DNA of 64,000 nucleotides, taken from the NCBI RefSeq assembly GCF_004944975.1, contig NZ_SPQG01000006.1:107684-171683 (forward strand), written 5' to 3'. Both the position numbers and the translations under genes were made by a program. The notes under the pieces were generated by a model. It was given only the letters and a program-made list of their open reading frames with translations, was not told the DNA's origin and did no database searches. The stretch comes from Halorhabdus amylolytica (GTDB taxonomy: Archaea; Halobacteriota; Halobacteria; Halobacteriales; Haloarculaceae). Positions 8,456 through 18,467 of this stretch are shown here, piece by piece. The first letter of the stretch is position 1. The number at the start of each line of letters is the position of its first letter.

Positions 8456-8865
8456 GCAAGTAGTACTTCGGAACAATTAACATTAGATTGTCGTTATGGG
8501 ATACATCACGGATATATTTGAAATATAGAAGTGACGTTCGGGTTTCGGTTGAATATCTCGTCCTGACGAGGCAACCATTCCGGGGACCATCCGTAAGTCA
8601 CGTCGTAGAATTGGGAGTCTTCGGAGTCAGGGAGACGTAATCTTCCGTGATGAGCGTTGGAGTACGTCCGACGAACCCGCGACTGCGCGGGGGAGGCAAT
8701 TTCATCGCCTCGAGTTCGCGGCGCTGTGTGCCACGCATGGTTCGCGAGCAGATGACGAGTGCCGGAGTTTCTCGAACCACCCGACTACGGCGCGATTCTC
8801 TCGCTGAAAGAAGCTAGCCGCCAGATCGACCACGGCAGTAGACGAGTCGGCAGTCCCGATCTGGC
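8456..8865. other. Intergenic region of 410 bp with paired hairpins
   Basis: The part next to the amylase start (to about 8540) is AT-rich and should hold its promoter. At 8676-8691 CCCGCG-ACTG-CGCGGG and at 8693-8711 GAGGC-N9-GCCTC are two adjacent stem-loops. A 60-codon frame on the minus strand (8598-8780) covers them but has no recognisable similarity and a basic composition, so it is not called as a gene. The pair of hairpins could be the end of a lost mobile element. Confidence 0.35.
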
Positions 8866-9588
8866 TCACTCGTCGTCGGTCGGTTCTCGTTGGACGACCA
8901 GCACGGGACCGAGGAACCGGTCGGCAACCTGGTCGGCGGGCATCCCGAAGACGAACGTCGCAAGCGTCGGATCGGATTCGCCCATGACCACGACATCGTA
9001 CGTTTCGGCGAGGTCGGCGATCGCGTCGACCGGTTTCACGTCCCGGTCGGTCCGGGTCTCGATCCGGTCGGGATCGACGTTTTCATCGGCCAGACGGTCT
9101 GCGAGTCCCTCCAGCAGGACGTCCACGTCGGCGTCGGTCTCGTCCTCGCTGGTCACGTGATACAGGGTCACGTCGATGTCGCGATCGGCAAACAGGCCCG
9201 CGACCACGCGTGCCAGCCGGTCGATCCCCACGGTGCCCCGGACGGCGACGAGGACGTCTTCGAGGTCGGCCAGGGTCCGCGGGACGAGTGCGGCCAGACA
9301 GTCGTTTTCGGCGATCTGGCGGTTGATCGTCTGCTGGGCGTCGTGTGTAAACACCAGCCGGTGGTCGACGGTCGCGCCTGCCTCGGTCAGTACTGCTTCG
9401 AACTCCTCGATGCGAGCCAGTGCCTGCTCCTCGAACTGCATCCGGGCCTGTCCGGGCGCAGTCTGTCCGGGGATGACGTGATAGCCCAGCAGGACGACGT
9501 GGGCGTTCGTCAGGAGTTCCGGCGTTCCTTCGGGGAGCGATTCGCCTTCGAGCACCTGGATCGGGACGAGTACTGATGGTCGGGTCAT
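8866..9588 (-). CDS. UspA-family universal stress protein
   Basis: A 240-residue cytoplasmic UspA-fold protein. The C-terminal half (YDVVVMGESDP to GPVLVVQREP) has the layout of the Usp nucleotide-binding end, although the classical G-x2-G-x9-G(S/T) loop is not intact. The N-terminal half reads VLVPIQVLEG, a degenerate first Usp strand. The stop of the amino-acid permease overlaps or abuts its start (9588 against 9590). Permease plus Usp pairs are common in haloarchaea, where the Usp protein is thought to tune the transporter. A direct role in transport control is inference. Confidence 0.8.
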   Translation of the reverse strand: MTRPSVLVPIQVLEGESLPEGTPELLTNAHVVLLGYHVIPGQTAPGQARMQFEEQALARIEEFEAVLTEAGATVDHRLVFTHDAQQTINRQIAENDCLAALVPRTLADLEDVLVAVRGTVGIDRLARVVAGLFADRDIDVTLYHVTSEDETDADVDVLLEGLADRLADENVDPDRIETRTDRDVKPVDAIADLAETYDVVVMGESDPTLATFVFGMPADQVADRFLGPVLVVQREPTDDE

Positions 9589-9589
9589 G

Positions 9590-11029
9590 TCAGATGTCTC
9601 CTTTGAGTCGCACGTCGTCGGCGTAGTAGCGATACCAGCCGTAGGACAGGGCCATGATCACGACGCCGATAACGATCGAAGCGGCGTTCATGAACGCGAT
9701 CAGCGCGACGCTGGCGACCGCGCCGATCGCCGGCAACGCGGGTGCCCCCGGCATCCGGAAGTCCGGGTCGTACCACGCTGGATTGCGTCGTCTGAGGACG
9801 AGCAATGCCACGCAGATCAGCGCGTACATCACGAGGTGCAGGAACGAGGCCACCTCCGCGAGGATCTCGACGCTGTCGGTCGCCACGAGGACGAGGATCG
9901 GGCCGCCGGCCATCGCAAGGGCGACGTGAGGTGTTCCGTATTTGAGATTGATCTCGCTGGCCTTCCGCGGAAGCAGGGCGTCGCGACTCAGGGCATAGAT
10001 TGACCGCGAGGCACTCAGTATCGAGGCATTGGCGCTCGAAAACGTCGCCAGCAGACCGGCGACGAGGATCAGGACGGCACCCGGCAACCCGAGCAGATTT
10101 CGCCCCACGTTGACCATCGCAGTTTCCCCGAAGGTCCCCAGTCGATCCGCCCCGAAGGTGCTGGTCGCGACGAGGATCGTCACCGCGTAGAAGACGGTGA
10201 CGACGATCACCGACCCGACCATCGCCAGCGGGAGATTCCGGCTCGGACGCTTGATCTCGCCAGCGACCGTCGCGACTTGGGCGAACCCGAGATACGAGGT
10301 GAACACCAGCGCGGCGGTCGAGAGCACCGGGAAGTACCCCTTCGAGAAGAACGTATCGGGGACAGTCTGGCGGCCGAACACGCCGAGCGCATCGAGAACA
10401 CCGTAGGAGAGTACACCCGTCAGGATGACCAGCAGGACGACGACAATCACGTTCTGAAGGGCCGCCGTTCGCTCGGTCCCGGCGACGCTGAGTGCGGTGA
10501 GTGTGGCCCCCGCGATCAGTCCGAGGACGACGTGTGGTGGGGCCGGCCCGAGCGAGAGGGCGATCCCGATCTCCGCGAGGACGGCGACGACGTAGTGGCC
10601 CAGGCCGACGAGATAGAATGCCGCGGCAAAGACCAGACCCAGCCACAGTCCCAGGCCGACGATCGCGCCGCCGGCCGTGCCCAGGCTGCGGGAGATGAAG
10701 TAGTAGCCGCCACCGCTACGGGGCATCGCTGTCGCGAGTTCCGAGGCCGGCAGCGCCACCAGCAGGGCGATCACGCCGCCGATGGCAAAGGAGAGCGCCG
10801 CTGCCGGCCCGGCCTCGTTGGCGGCGAGGCCGGGGAAGACGAAGATTCCGGCACCGATCATCGTCCCGATCCCGATCGCCAACCCGCCGACGAGACCGAT
10901 CGTCCGCTCTAGCTCGACGCCTTCGTCGTGGGCCGTCGTCTCGTCGGTGACTGCTTGGGGTTCGGGCTCGGGCTGTTGTCCCTCGATGTTCTCACCGCCG
11001 GTCGAGACGTCGACCCCGTTCGCGCCCAT
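9590..11029 (-). CDS. APC-family amino acid permease
   Basis: A 479-residue membrane protein of the amino acid-polyamine-organocation superfamily. A soluble acidic N-terminal tail of about 40 residues is followed by about 12 hydrophobic segments. The first contains [19 protein letters not shown], the unwound-helix signature GxGxMIGAGIF of APC transporters. The second contains the conserved SYAxxxxxxPxSGGxY pattern in degenerate form ([19 protein letters not shown]). It is cotranscribed with the UspA gene. Substrate is an amino acid or amine and cannot be refined from sequence. Confidence 0.88.
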   Translation of the reverse strand: MGANGVDVSTGGENIEGQQPEPEPQAVTDETTAHDEGVELERTIGLVGGLAIGIGTMIGAGIFVFPGLAANEAGPAAALSFAIGGVIALLVALPASELATAMPRSGGGYYFISRSLGTAGGAIVGLGLWLGLVFAAAFYLVGLGHYVVAVLAEIGIALSLGPAPPHVVLGLIAGATLTALSVAGTERTAALQNVIVVVLLVILTGVLSYGVLDALGVFGRQTVPDTFFSKGYFPVLSTAALVFTSYLGFAQVATVAGEIKRPSRNLPLAMVGSVIVVTVFYAVTILVATSTFGADRLGTFGETAMVNVGRNLLGLPGAVLILVAGLLATFSSANASILSASRSIYALSRDALLPRKASEINLKYGTPHVALAMAGGPILVLVATDSVEILAEVASFLHLVMYALICVALLVLRRRNPAWYDPDFRMPGAPALPAIGAVASVALIAFMNAASIVIGVVIMALSYGWYRYYADDVRLKGDI

Positions 11030-11165
11030 ACTCCGAATTTGTATGCAATCGGTAAAATGATGGCGCCGGGTATGGCGGTCCCGTTTTCGCTTCGAAAGGA
11101 CGCCGATGTCCGAGAGCCGACTGGGAACAGGATTAACACTGTTGTCTACGATTGTAGCACAAGTA

Positions 11166-11237
11166 ATGATCTACAACAGGGTGACGACGGCAGTCTCCGG
11201 CGGCGTCGTTGCGGGGGTGACTGTCCCGTGGCGCTGA
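11166..11237 (+). other. Possible 23-codon leader ORF overlapping the phosphate transporter start
   Basis: ATG at 11166 opens a 23-codon frame ending at a TGA at 11235-11237. The preferred GTG start of the PiT gene is at 11228, so the two would overlap by 10 bases. The peptide [19 protein letters not shown] is mildly hydrophobic. It could be a translationally coupled leader, or simply untranslated sequence. Confidence 0.2.
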
Positions 11238-12421
11238 CGTTCTGGCTGCTCGCGATCCTGGCGACACTCACCTGCGTCGGGATGGCCTGGGCGCTCGGAG
11301 CGAACTCCAATTCGCCGCCCTTTGCTCCGGCAATCGGCGCCAACGCCATCTCGACGATGCGGGCAGCCTTCCTGATCGGGATCCTTGCTGCCCTCGGCGC
11401 GCTGTTGCAGGGTGGGTCCATCTCCGAGACCGTCGGCCGAGAACTCATTCTGAACGTCGGAATTTCGCCGCTTGCGGCGACGGCTGGGCTACTTACGGCG
11501 GCGGCATTCATGGCCTTCGGCGTCCGGTCCGGCTATCCGGTGCCTGCCGCTTTCGCCACGACGGGCGCGATGGTCGGCGTCGGTCTGTCGCTGGGCGGCG
11601 CGCCCGCGATGGCGAAGTACCGGGAACTGGCGATCTTCTGGCTGCTCGTCCCCCCCGTTTCGGGTGGGCTCGCTTACGGGACAGCGACGATCCTCCGTCG
11701 CGACGACATTCCGGAGACAGTCGGGGTTCCGCTGCTCGCCGCCGTCGTCTCGGGGATCGTCGCGAACGTCGAACTCGGCATCGTCCCGGCCCCCGACGGG
11801 GCGTCCCAGAACTCGTTGGCCGGGTTCGCAGAAATGCTCGTCGAGTTACCTCAACCGCTCGTCCGGATCGTGATCACGGTCGCGTTTGCCACGCTGGGAT
11901 TCGTCGCGATCAGGCGACGAACGCAGGCGTCGGTCGAGCGCGGTATCCGGACCTTCTTGGTCGTTCTGGGCGGCGTCGTGGCGTTCTCTTCCGGCGGCAG
12001 CCAGGTCGGTCTGGCGACGGGGCCGCTTGAAGCGCTGTTCGTCACGGAATTGGGGCTCCCGACACTCGTACTGCTGGCTATCGGTGCGGCGGGAATCCTC
12101 GCCGGTGCGTGGATGGGTGCCCCGCGTCTCCTGCAGGCGACTTCCAGAGAGTACGCCCAGCTCGGCGCTCGCCGATCGATCGCGGCGCTCGTCCCCGGGT
12201 TCATCATCGCTCAGATAGCCATCGCACTTGGTATCCCCATCTCGTTCAACAACATCATCATCTCGGGCGTGATCGGCGGCGGCCTCGCGGCCGGTTCGGC
12301 GGGCGTCTCCCGGCGGAAGATCGGCGTCACCGTCTCTTTCTGGCTGATAACGCTCGCCTCGTCGGTCGGGGTCGGCTACGGGCTCTACTGGGCGTTCTCG
12401 ACGGCACTGGGTATCCGGTAA
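11228..12421 (+). CDS. PiT-family inorganic phosphate transporter
   Basis: A 397-residue integral membrane protein of the PiT (PHO4) family of phosphate:cation symporters. The signature GANSNSPPFAPAIGANAIS near residues 22-40 and its inverted repeat PISFNNIIISGVIGGGLAAG near the C-terminus are the two PHO4 motifs, with Asn in the substrate site. About ten hydrophobic helices are present. The reading frame extends far upstream, but that part is not protein-like and overlaps the permease gene on the other strand, so the GTG at 11228 is preferred. It is divergent from the permease gene, from which it is separated by about 200 bp. Confidence 0.87.
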   Translation: MALTFWLLAILATLTCVGMAWALGANSNSPPFAPAIGANAISTMRAAFLIGILAALGALLQGGSISETVGRELILNVGISPLAATAGLLTAAAFMAFGVRSGYPVPAAFATTGAMVGVGLSLGGAPAMAKYRELAIFWLLVPPVSGGLAYGTATILRRDDIPETVGVPLLAAVVSGIVANVELGIVPAPDGASQNSLAGFAEMLVELPQPLVRIVITVAFATLGFVAIRRRTQASVERGIRTFLVVLGGVVAFSSGGSQVGLATGPLEALFVTELGLPTLVLLAIGAAGILAGAWMGAPRLLQATSREYAQLGARRSIAALVPGFIIAQIAIALGIPISFNNIIISGVIGGGLAAGSAGVSRRKIGVTVSFWLITLASSVGVGYGLYWAFSTALGIR

Positions 12422-12438
12422 CTGTCCTCGGTCCCGGG

Positions 12439-14925
12439 TCAGGGATCGTATTCGCTGCCGACGACCTTGCGGATCCGCGTGGCGGTGACCTCGCCCACTC
12501 CCTCGACCTCCTGTAGGTCGTCTTCGTTTGCGGTCATCACCGCTTCGACAGTCCGGAACTCTTCGAGCAGTGCTTGGGCGGTCACCGGGCCGACGTCGGC
12601 GATCGAGGCGACGACGTACTCCTGCTGTTCAGCCAGCGTCTTCGATTGTTTCTCGCCGTGGACGCTGACCTCCCGATCCGCCGTCTCCTGCTCGCGAGTC
12701 GCGATCGTCGCCAGCAGGTCGGCCGTCCCCTCCTCGTCCGTCGTCCGGAGGACGCTCGCTCCGAAGTCGACCGCGAGCGACGCTAGCGCGCCACGGATCG
12801 CGTTCGGGTGGACGTTGCGCTCCTCGTAGAGGCCCCCGCCTTCGAGGATCACGACCGGCCGGTCGTAGTAGCGGGCATCGTCTTTGACCTGCTCGAAGAC
12901 CGATCGGTCACCGCCAGTCAGCGTATCGAGGAAGTCCGAGACCGTCTTTCGCTCGACCACCACGCGATCGGAGAGCACGTAGTCGCCGACTTCGAGGGTC
13001 TCCAGGCGCGTCTCGATCCCCTCGCGGCGCGCGAGGTCCCGCCCGATCGCGCTGTCGAGTTCCCGCTGGTCGATGACGATCTCGCTCCCCTCGTCGGTCC
13101 CAGCCGTGGCGACCGTCCCCTCCGGTTCGCCACCGTCGCTATCGTCGTCTTCCCCGTCATCGGCTGACTCGACCATATCGTCTCCAGTCGGCGCGAAAGC
13201 ATCTAGGCCGGTCTGGCCATCGGCGTCGTCTGTGGCCTCGCTGGTAGTGTTTCCCTCGGGTTCGTCTTCGGACCCGTTATCGATACCTTCGTGAGTATCT
13301 TTTCTTTCCGTGGTATCAGCACTGTCATCGCTTGCCTCGAAGGCCGTCAGATCGACCTGCTCGTCCAGCCGGGACTCGATCTCGCCCGCGACGTCCTTCA
13401 ACGTTCGGAGTTCCTCCTCCATGCGCTTCTCGTCCTGTCGGGACTTCCAGAAGTAGGCCTCGTCGCGGGTGTCCTCGGCGATCAGGACGACGACTGCACC
13501 CTCGGTCTGGCGGCCGGTCCGACCCTTGCGCTGGATCGACCGGATCGCGGTCGGGACGGGTTCGTAGAAGAGCACGAGGTCGACTTCCGGGACGTCCAGG
13601 CCTTCCTCGGCGACGCTGGTCGAAACCAGTACTTCGAACTCGCCCGCCCGAAAGTCCTCTAAGGTCTCGTGCTGTTGGGACTGGGTCATCCCGTCGCTGC
13701 CGTCGGTGTCGCTCTGGCCGACGAACTTCCGGGTCTGGAAGTGTTCACCCAGGAAATCGGTCAGCGTCTCGGCGGTGTCTCTGGACTCGGTGAAGACGAT
13801 GACGCGTTCACCGTCCTCGATCCCGAGCGTTTCGGCGATCAACATCCGCGTCCGCCTGAATTTCGGGTGGAGATCGTCGAAGTTCTCGGCCTTCCGGACG
13901 GCCTCGCGGACTTTGGGCTCGCTGACCAGGCGCTGGTCTGCTTTCGAAGCGCCGGATGAACGGGCGGCGTTCTTCAGGCGTTCGAGGTACCGCCGCAGAG
14001 ACTCGACACTCTGAGTCTCGGCGTAAGTGACGGCCGTCCGGAGTTTGCGGACTTCGGCGAGCAGGCTCATCCCCTGGTAGCCCTCGGACTGGTCCGCGTC
14101 CATCAACTCCTGAATTCTGGCCTGGATCTTGCGGATCTCGCGTTCGGAGACGTCGGGCTGGGTCTTGGAGGTGACGCCCAGCTTCTTCAGCTGGACCATC
14201 CGCTCTTTGATGACTTCCTGGAGACCATCGCGGATCTCGATGACAGGTTCGGGCAACTCGACGCGTTCCCATTCGACGCTGGTCTGATGTGTATACTCGG
14301 CCACGTCGGCGTCGTCTTCGGTCATCACCTCGACCTCGCGGATGCCGAGGTTGGCACAGACGTCTAAGATCGCCTCCTCGTCGTCGCCGGGCGAGGCGCT
14401 CATCCCCGTCACCAGGGGCGACTCGGCCTCGGCGTGGTAGCGCTCGGCGATGAACGTGTAGGGGTACTCCCCGCTCGCCCGATGGCATTCGTCGAACGTG
14501 CAGTGAGTCACGGGAGCGAGGTCGATCCGTGACCCCAGGATGTCGTTCTCGACGACCTGGGGCGTCGCGATCACGATTGTCGCCTCGTCCCACAACTCCG
14601 TGCGGTCGTCTGGACGCACTTCGCCGGTGAAGACGACGATTTCCTCGTCGTCGATCGTCAGTGCCTCCCGATAGAAGTCGGCGTGTTGCTGGACGAGGGG
14701 TTTCGTCGGCGCGAGCAGGAGGGCCTTGCCGTCGGCGTCGTGCAGTCGATGGGCGGTCACCAGCAGGCTCACGGTCGTCTTGCCCAGCCCTGTGGGGAGA
14801 CAGACGAGTGTGTGAGCTGACAGTGCCGTCTCGGCCAGTCGGAGCTGGTACTCCCGGCGCTGGAGGACGCCCGGCTCGACGAGCGGACGGTCGATAAACT
14901 CGTCGGCGGCGTCGGTCGTCGGCAT
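12439..14925 (-). CDS. hef: Hef, archaeal FANCM/XPF-type helicase-nuclease
   Basis: An 828-residue fusion of an SF2 helicase and an XPF/Mus81-family nuclease that processes stalled replication forks and branched DNA. The helicase has Walker A PTGLGKT at residues 44-50, the DECH box at 145-148 and the motif VI segment QRKGRTGR. A long acidic Ser/Asp/Glu-rich linker follows (roughly 530-625), as in haloarchaeal Hef. The nuclease motif VERKTVSDFLDTL begins at about residue 657 and carries the ERKx3D metal site. Two helix-hairpin-helix motifs (ASIADVGPVTAQAL and EVEGVGEVTATRI) form the DNA-binding end. All expected parts appear intact. Confidence 0.95.
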   Translation of the reverse strand: MPTTDAADEFIDRPLVEPGVLQRREYQLRLAETALSAHTLVCLPTGLGKTTVSLLVTAHRLHDADGKALLLAPTKPLVQQHADFYREALTIDDEEIVVFTGEVRPDDRTELWDEATIVIATPQVVENDILGSRIDLAPVTHCTFDECHRASGEYPYTFIAERYHAEAESPLVTGMSASPGDDEEAILDVCANLGIREVEVMTEDDADVAEYTHQTSVEWERVELPEPVIEIRDGLQEVIKERMVQLKKLGVTSKTQPDVSEREIRKIQARIQELMDADQSEGYQGMSLLAEVRKLRTAVTYAETQSVESLRRYLERLKNAARSSGASKADQRLVSEPKVREAVRKAENFDDLHPKFRRTRMLIAETLGIEDGERVIVFTESRDTAETLTDFLGEHFQTRKFVGQSDTDGSDGMTQSQQHETLEDFRAGEFEVLVSTSVAEEGLDVPEVDLVLFYEPVPTAIRSIQRKGRTGRQTEGAVVVLIAEDTRDEAYFWKSRQDEKRMEEELRTLKDVAGEIESRLDEQVDLTAFEASDDSADTTERKDTHEGIDNGSEDEPEGNTTSEATDDADGQTGLDAFAPTGDDMVESADDGEDDDSDGGEPEGTVATAGTDEGSEIVIDQRELDSAIGRDLARREGIETRLETLEVGDYVLSDRVVVERKTVSDFLDTLTGGDRSVFEQVKDDARYYDRPVVILEGGGLYEERNVHPNAIRGALASLAVDFGASVLRTTDEEGTADLLATIATREQETADREVSVHGEKQSKTLAEQQEYVVASIADVGPVTAQALLEEFRTVEAVMTANEDDLQEVEGVGEVTATRIRKVVGSEYDP

Positions 14926-15006
14926 TTGCGTCGTCTTCGCGGTCGTCGCGGTTAAGCGTTCATCAACCGCGGTGAAAGTGATCCCACACTGGCACTGATC
15001 GGGGAC

Positions 15007-15651
15007 CTACAGCGCCAGCACCGACAGGAACTCCACGGCCAGATGCATTGTCACTGCGGCGGCGATCGGAATCGTCAGATTGTCGTCGATGACGTACCCT
15101 CCGACGACCGGCTTGATCCCGTCGGCGACCGTCGCTGTGGCCGCGCCGATCACCGCGACGGGCGTCGGGACGAACGAGGACGCAAGTAACAGGCAGAGCC
15201 CGAACGTCGCCAGGAGCACCCACGTCTGCTTGGCCGGACGGAGTTCGCCCGTGCCGAGCAACCCGCTGAACGGATCGGCGATCGTCAGCATGAGCATCGC
15301 CGGCACGGCGGCCGGTGACTCCGTCAGGCCGGCGACGAGATGTTCCGATCCCGGGGGCGTGAACGCGAACGCGACGACAGCGAGCCCGAACGCACCCAGA
15401 AAGTACCCGGCCAGGTTCTCCTGCTCGTAACTCCGGGTGAGTCTGTCGAAGATCGCCCAGTCCAGCCCGACGTACAGCCGAACGATTTCGAGGCCGAACG
15501 CGGCCAGTACGGCCACGCCGAGAAACGACTGAACGACTCGCCAGGTTATCTCCTCCAGAAACACGTACGACAGCGGGACGGCGCTCGTGCTCGCGTGGAC
15601 CAGCCGACGGGCGATTTCGTCGTCGAGCCGTTCGAGCGCGCCGTCAATCAC
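15007..15651 (-). CDS. CTP-dependent polyprenol/dolichol kinase-like membrane protein
   Basis: A 214-residue polytopic membrane protein resembling the diacylglycerol/polyprenol kinase group (dolichol kinase, phytol kinase), which phosphorylate long-chain lipids with CTP. The segment RRLVHASTSAVPL near the N-terminus and IADPFSGLLG in the middle match conserved parts of the family, followed by the late motif ADGIKPVVGGYVIDDN. About six hydrophobic helices are visible. It sits 4 bp after glyS in the same direction and may be cotranscribed. A role in recycling dolichol phosphate for glycosylation is plausible and would link it to the GT87 enzyme, but that is inference. Confidence 0.72.
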   Translation of the reverse strand: MIDGALERLDDEIARRLVHASTSAVPLSYVFLEEITWRVVQSFLGVAVLAAFGLEIVRLYVGLDWAIFDRLTRSYEQENLAGYFLGAFGLAVVAFAFTPPGSEHLVAGLTESPAAVPAMLMLTIADPFSGLLGTGELRPAKQTWVLLATFGLCLLLASSFVPTPVAVIGAATATVADGIKPVVGGYVIDDNLTIPIAAAVTMHLAVEFLSVLAL

Positions 15652-15655
15652 GGAT

Positions 15656-17419
15656 TTAGATATCCTCGAAAGCGTCTTCGCCCGACAGCAGTGTTTCGAT
15701 GGTCCCCGCTAACTCGTCGACGGCGACCCGCTTCTGTGCGGTGGAGTCCCGGTCCCGGATCGTCACGGTGCCGTCCTCCAGCGTGTCGTAGTCGACGGTC
15801 ACGCAGTAGGGCGTCCCGATCTCGTCCTGGCGGCGGTACCGACGACCGATCGCGCCGGAGTCGTCGTAGGCCACGGACACCCCGTCGTCGCGCAACGTGG
15901 CGGCGAGTTCGCGGGCGCGCTCGCCCAGCCCGTCCTTGTCCATCAGCGGGAAGACGCCGACGGTCGTCGGCGCGACTTCCGGCGGAAGTGCCAGGTAGGT
16001 CCGCTCCTCGCCGTCGACCTTGTCCTCGCGATAGGAGTGATCCAGGGCGGTGTATAGCGCCCGGTCGATCCCCAGGGAGGGCTCGACGACGTGGGGTGTG
16101 ACGTGCTTGCCGGACTCGGTGACCTCCTCGACCGCGAAGCCGGTTTTCTCGACCGGAACGGTGTAGGACTCGCCGTCGACTTCGACCGACACTTCCTCGC
16201 CTTCGAAGGCATCGGATTCCTGCTCCGCGAGGTCCGCCAGCGCGTCGGCGACGTCGCCCGCCCGTCCGCCGAACTCGGGGCCGAGGTAGCTCATGTCTGG
16301 ATCGACCGTCGCTTTCTCGACGGTGATCGGCTCGTCGTACTGCTTGAACACGGTGAAGTCCTCCTCGGAGTGGGCGTCGTGTTTCGAGAGGTCGTAATCG
16401 GCGCGGTAGGCGAACCCGCCGAGTTCGATCCAGTCCGGCTCGGCGCCGGGGTCGCTCACGTCGCCCTCGGCGTCCCAGCAGTCCTCGGAGTAGTGGGCAA
16501 GTTCGCCCGGCCGGTGCTGGCGGAAGCGGAACCGATCCATGTCGAGACCGATTCGCTGGTACCACTCGGCGGCGACGCCCAGATAGTAGGCGATCCAGGG
16601 GTCGGCGACGATCCCCTCCTCGACGGCCGCGCCGATCGTGGTTTCGATCGGCTTGCCGTCTTCTCGGTCCTGCTCCGCGGCGGGATAGAACCGCGCGCGG
16701 GCGTCCGCGACCGATGAGAGGTCGGGTTCGTTTTCCTCGGGGTCGACGAACAGTTCGAGTTCGGCCTGGCTGAACTCACGCACCCGAAGCAGTGACTTCC
16801 GGGGACTGATCTCGTTGCGGTAGGCCCGGCCGATCTGGGTCACGCCGAAGGGGAGCTGATTGCGGGCGTACTCGGCGAGTTGGGGGAACTCGATGAAGAT
16901 CCCCTGGGCCGTTTCGGGTCGAAGGTAGCCCGGCGCAGAACTCCCGGGACCGATCGTCGTCTCGAACATGAGGTTGAACTGCTCGATAGCCTGGCCGGCC
17001 AGTCCCGTCCCGCAGGTCGGACAGACGAGTTCGTACTCGGCGATAACCTCCTCGATCCGTTCGGGGGCCAGGGACTCGGCCTCGTCGATCCCCGTATCTG
17101 GGTCGTCCTCGACGATGTGGTCGGCGCGGTGAGACTGACCACACTCGGGACACTCCACGAGCATGTCGTCGAAACCGTCGAGGTGTCCGGAGGCCTCGAA
17201 GACGGGCTCGGGAAGGACGGTCGGTGCGTCGACCTCCATGTGGCCCTCCTGGATGGCGAAGCGATCACGCCAGGTGTCCTCGATGTTTCGTTTGAGGGCG
17301 GCTCCCTGCGGGCCGAAGGTGTAGAAGCCGGAGACGCCGCCGTAGGCGCCGGCCGATTGCAGGAAGAACCCGCGCCGTTTCGCCAGTTCGACGAGGGCTT
17401 CGGCGCTGACCTGCGTCAT
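15656..17419 (-). CDS. glyS: Glycyl-tRNA synthetase, class II alpha2 type
   Basis: A 587-residue cytoplasmic enzyme that charges tRNA-Gly. The N-terminal KRRGFFLQSAGAYGGVSGFYTFGP, the motif 2 region RPETAQGIFIEF...RNEISPRKSLLRVREFSQ and motif 3 EPSLGIDRALYTALDHSY are all present. Two CPxCG-type pairs (CPECGQSH and CPTCGTG) form a zinc-binding insert found in archaeal GlyRS. The C-terminal anticodon-binding domain (VGVFPLMDKDGLGERA) follows. Its ATG overlaps the stop of the CBS protein gene by 4 bases (ATGA), so translation is likely coupled. Confidence 0.96.
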   Translation of the reverse strand: MTQVSAEALVELAKRRGFFLQSAGAYGGVSGFYTFGPQGAALKRNIEDTWRDRFAIQEGHMEVDAPTVLPEPVFEASGHLDGFDDMLVECPECGQSHRADHIVEDDPDTGIDEAESLAPERIEEVIAEYELVCPTCGTGLAGQAIEQFNLMFETTIGPGSSAPGYLRPETAQGIFIEFPQLAEYARNQLPFGVTQIGRAYRNEISPRKSLLRVREFSQAELELFVDPEENEPDLSSVADARARFYPAAEQDREDGKPIETTIGAAVEEGIVADPWIAYYLGVAAEWYQRIGLDMDRFRFRQHRPGELAHYSEDCWDAEGDVSDPGAEPDWIELGGFAYRADYDLSKHDAHSEEDFTVFKQYDEPITVEKATVDPDMSYLGPEFGGRAGDVADALADLAEQESDAFEGEEVSVEVDGESYTVPVEKTGFAVEEVTESGKHVTPHVVEPSLGIDRALYTALDHSYREDKVDGEERTYLALPPEVAPTTVGVFPLMDKDGLGERARELAATLRDDGVSVAYDDSGAIGRRYRRQDEIGTPYCVTVDYDTLEDGTVTIRDRDSTAQKRVAVDELAGTIETLLSGEDAFEDI

Positions 17420-18267
17420 CGTAGCGCTTTCAGGACGTCGATGTCGCGGACGATGCCCGCGAGTTCGTCGCCCGATACCAGGGGCACCTGCTCGATGTCG
17501 TGACGGATGAGTAGCTGGGCCGCTTCCTGTGCCGTCCGGCGGCTCCCGATGGTCACGAGGTCGGCCGTCATGTACTCACTGACCGGCTCGTCCGGGAACT
17601 CGACGTTCCGGGTCGGCATGTAGCTGTTCCCGACTGCCTTGATCCCTTCCCACATCCACTCGTCGTCCTGGTTGGCGATGGACTCGCCTGTCTCGGTTTC
17701 GCCCTCGACGACCTCGGCGACCGTCAGCACGTCGACCTCGGTCAGCATACCAGACATCTCCGCGTCGTCGTCGAGGACGACTCCGTACGGGACGTCGGCG
17801 TGGCTGAGTTCCCGCTCGGCGACCGTCAGGGGCGTCCCGGCGTAGACGCAGTTGACGTCCCGTCTGGCGAGTTCCCCGACGGGCCGATCGCAGTCCTCGG
17901 CGTCACCCTCGGCGATCGCCCGGATGAGATCCGTGATGGTGACAATCCCTTCGAGGCGTCCGTCGACGACCGGAATTCGTGGCTCGCCCGTCTCGAGGAT
18001 AGTTCGTGCGACCTCCTGTAGAGCGGTCTCGGCGGTTGTCGTCGGCACCTCCTCGACGAGCAGGGCCAGTTGATCCTCGTCCGGATGCTCGATCAGCGCG
18101 TCCCGCGTGACGATCCCGCGGAACTCCTCGCCCTCGTCGGTCTTCTTGATGACCGGCACCGACGAGAATTTTCGCTCCTGGAGATACTCGAGGACGTCGT
18201 CTCTGGTCCCCGGAATCTCGACCGAGACGACGTCAGCGCGTGGCGTCATGACGTCCGCGACGTTCAT
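17416..18267 (-). CDS. Four-CBS-domain protein
   Basis: A 283-residue protein made of two tandem CBS pairs (Bateman modules) with no other domain. Repeats of the VxDVMTPxxxxV type begin at residue 2 (NVADVMTPRADVVSVE) and recur through VSEYMTADLVTIG near residue 220. CBS pairs bind adenine nucleotides or AdoMet and act as energy or methionine sensors. The ATG at 18267 is preferred over a TTG 30 bases upstream. It overlaps glyS by 4 bases. This linkage suggests a housekeeping sensor, but its target is unknown. Confidence 0.85.
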   Translation of the reverse strand: MNVADVMTPRADVVSVEIPGTRDDVLEYLQERKFSSVPVIKKTDEGEEFRGIVTRDALIEHPDEDQLALLVEEVPTTTAETALQEVARTILETGEPRIPVVDGRLEGIVTITDLIRAIAEGDAEDCDRPVGELARRDVNCVYAGTPLTVAERELSHADVPYGVVLDDDAEMSGMLTEVDVLTVAEVVEGETETGESIANQDDEWMWEGIKAVGNSYMPTRNVEFPDEPVSEYMTADLVTIGSRRTAQEAAQLLIRHDIEQVPLVSGDELAGIVRDIDVLKALR

Positions 18268-18435
18268 ACTGCCAGTTACTCCCGTGTCCACGTACAAAAC
18301 TTTGTTTAGTCACGGTGTCGGGCGTGCCGACCCGTCTCCGTGACCCTCGAAGTCAATGGATTCGCCGATTCGAGCCGGCGACACCGTCTGACGCATGTCG
18401 GACGGATCTCGGTATCGTCCGTGGGTTTTCGGCAC

Positions 18436-18463
18436 GTTTATGTATGGGTGTGACTTACTCACA
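18436..18463 (+). promoter_or_regulatory. TATA-like element and short inverted repeat before the 56-residue gene
   Basis: GTTTATGTATGG at about 18436-18447 resembles a TATA box. TGTGA-CTTAC-TCACA at 18449-18463 is a 5-bp inverted repeat immediately before the ATG at 18468, placed where transcription of a nearly leaderless mRNA would start. It is assigned by position only. Confidence 0.35.
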
Positions 18464-18467
18464 TAGT

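Noticed and set aside
8598..8780. 60-codon minus-strand frame upstream of the amylase gene
   Set aside because: Basic composition, hairpin-rich DNA and no recognised family; described as part of an intergenic region instead.
10928..11227. Upstream extension of the phosphate transporter frame
   Set aside because: It overlaps the permease gene on the other strand and lacks membrane character until the GTG at 11228.
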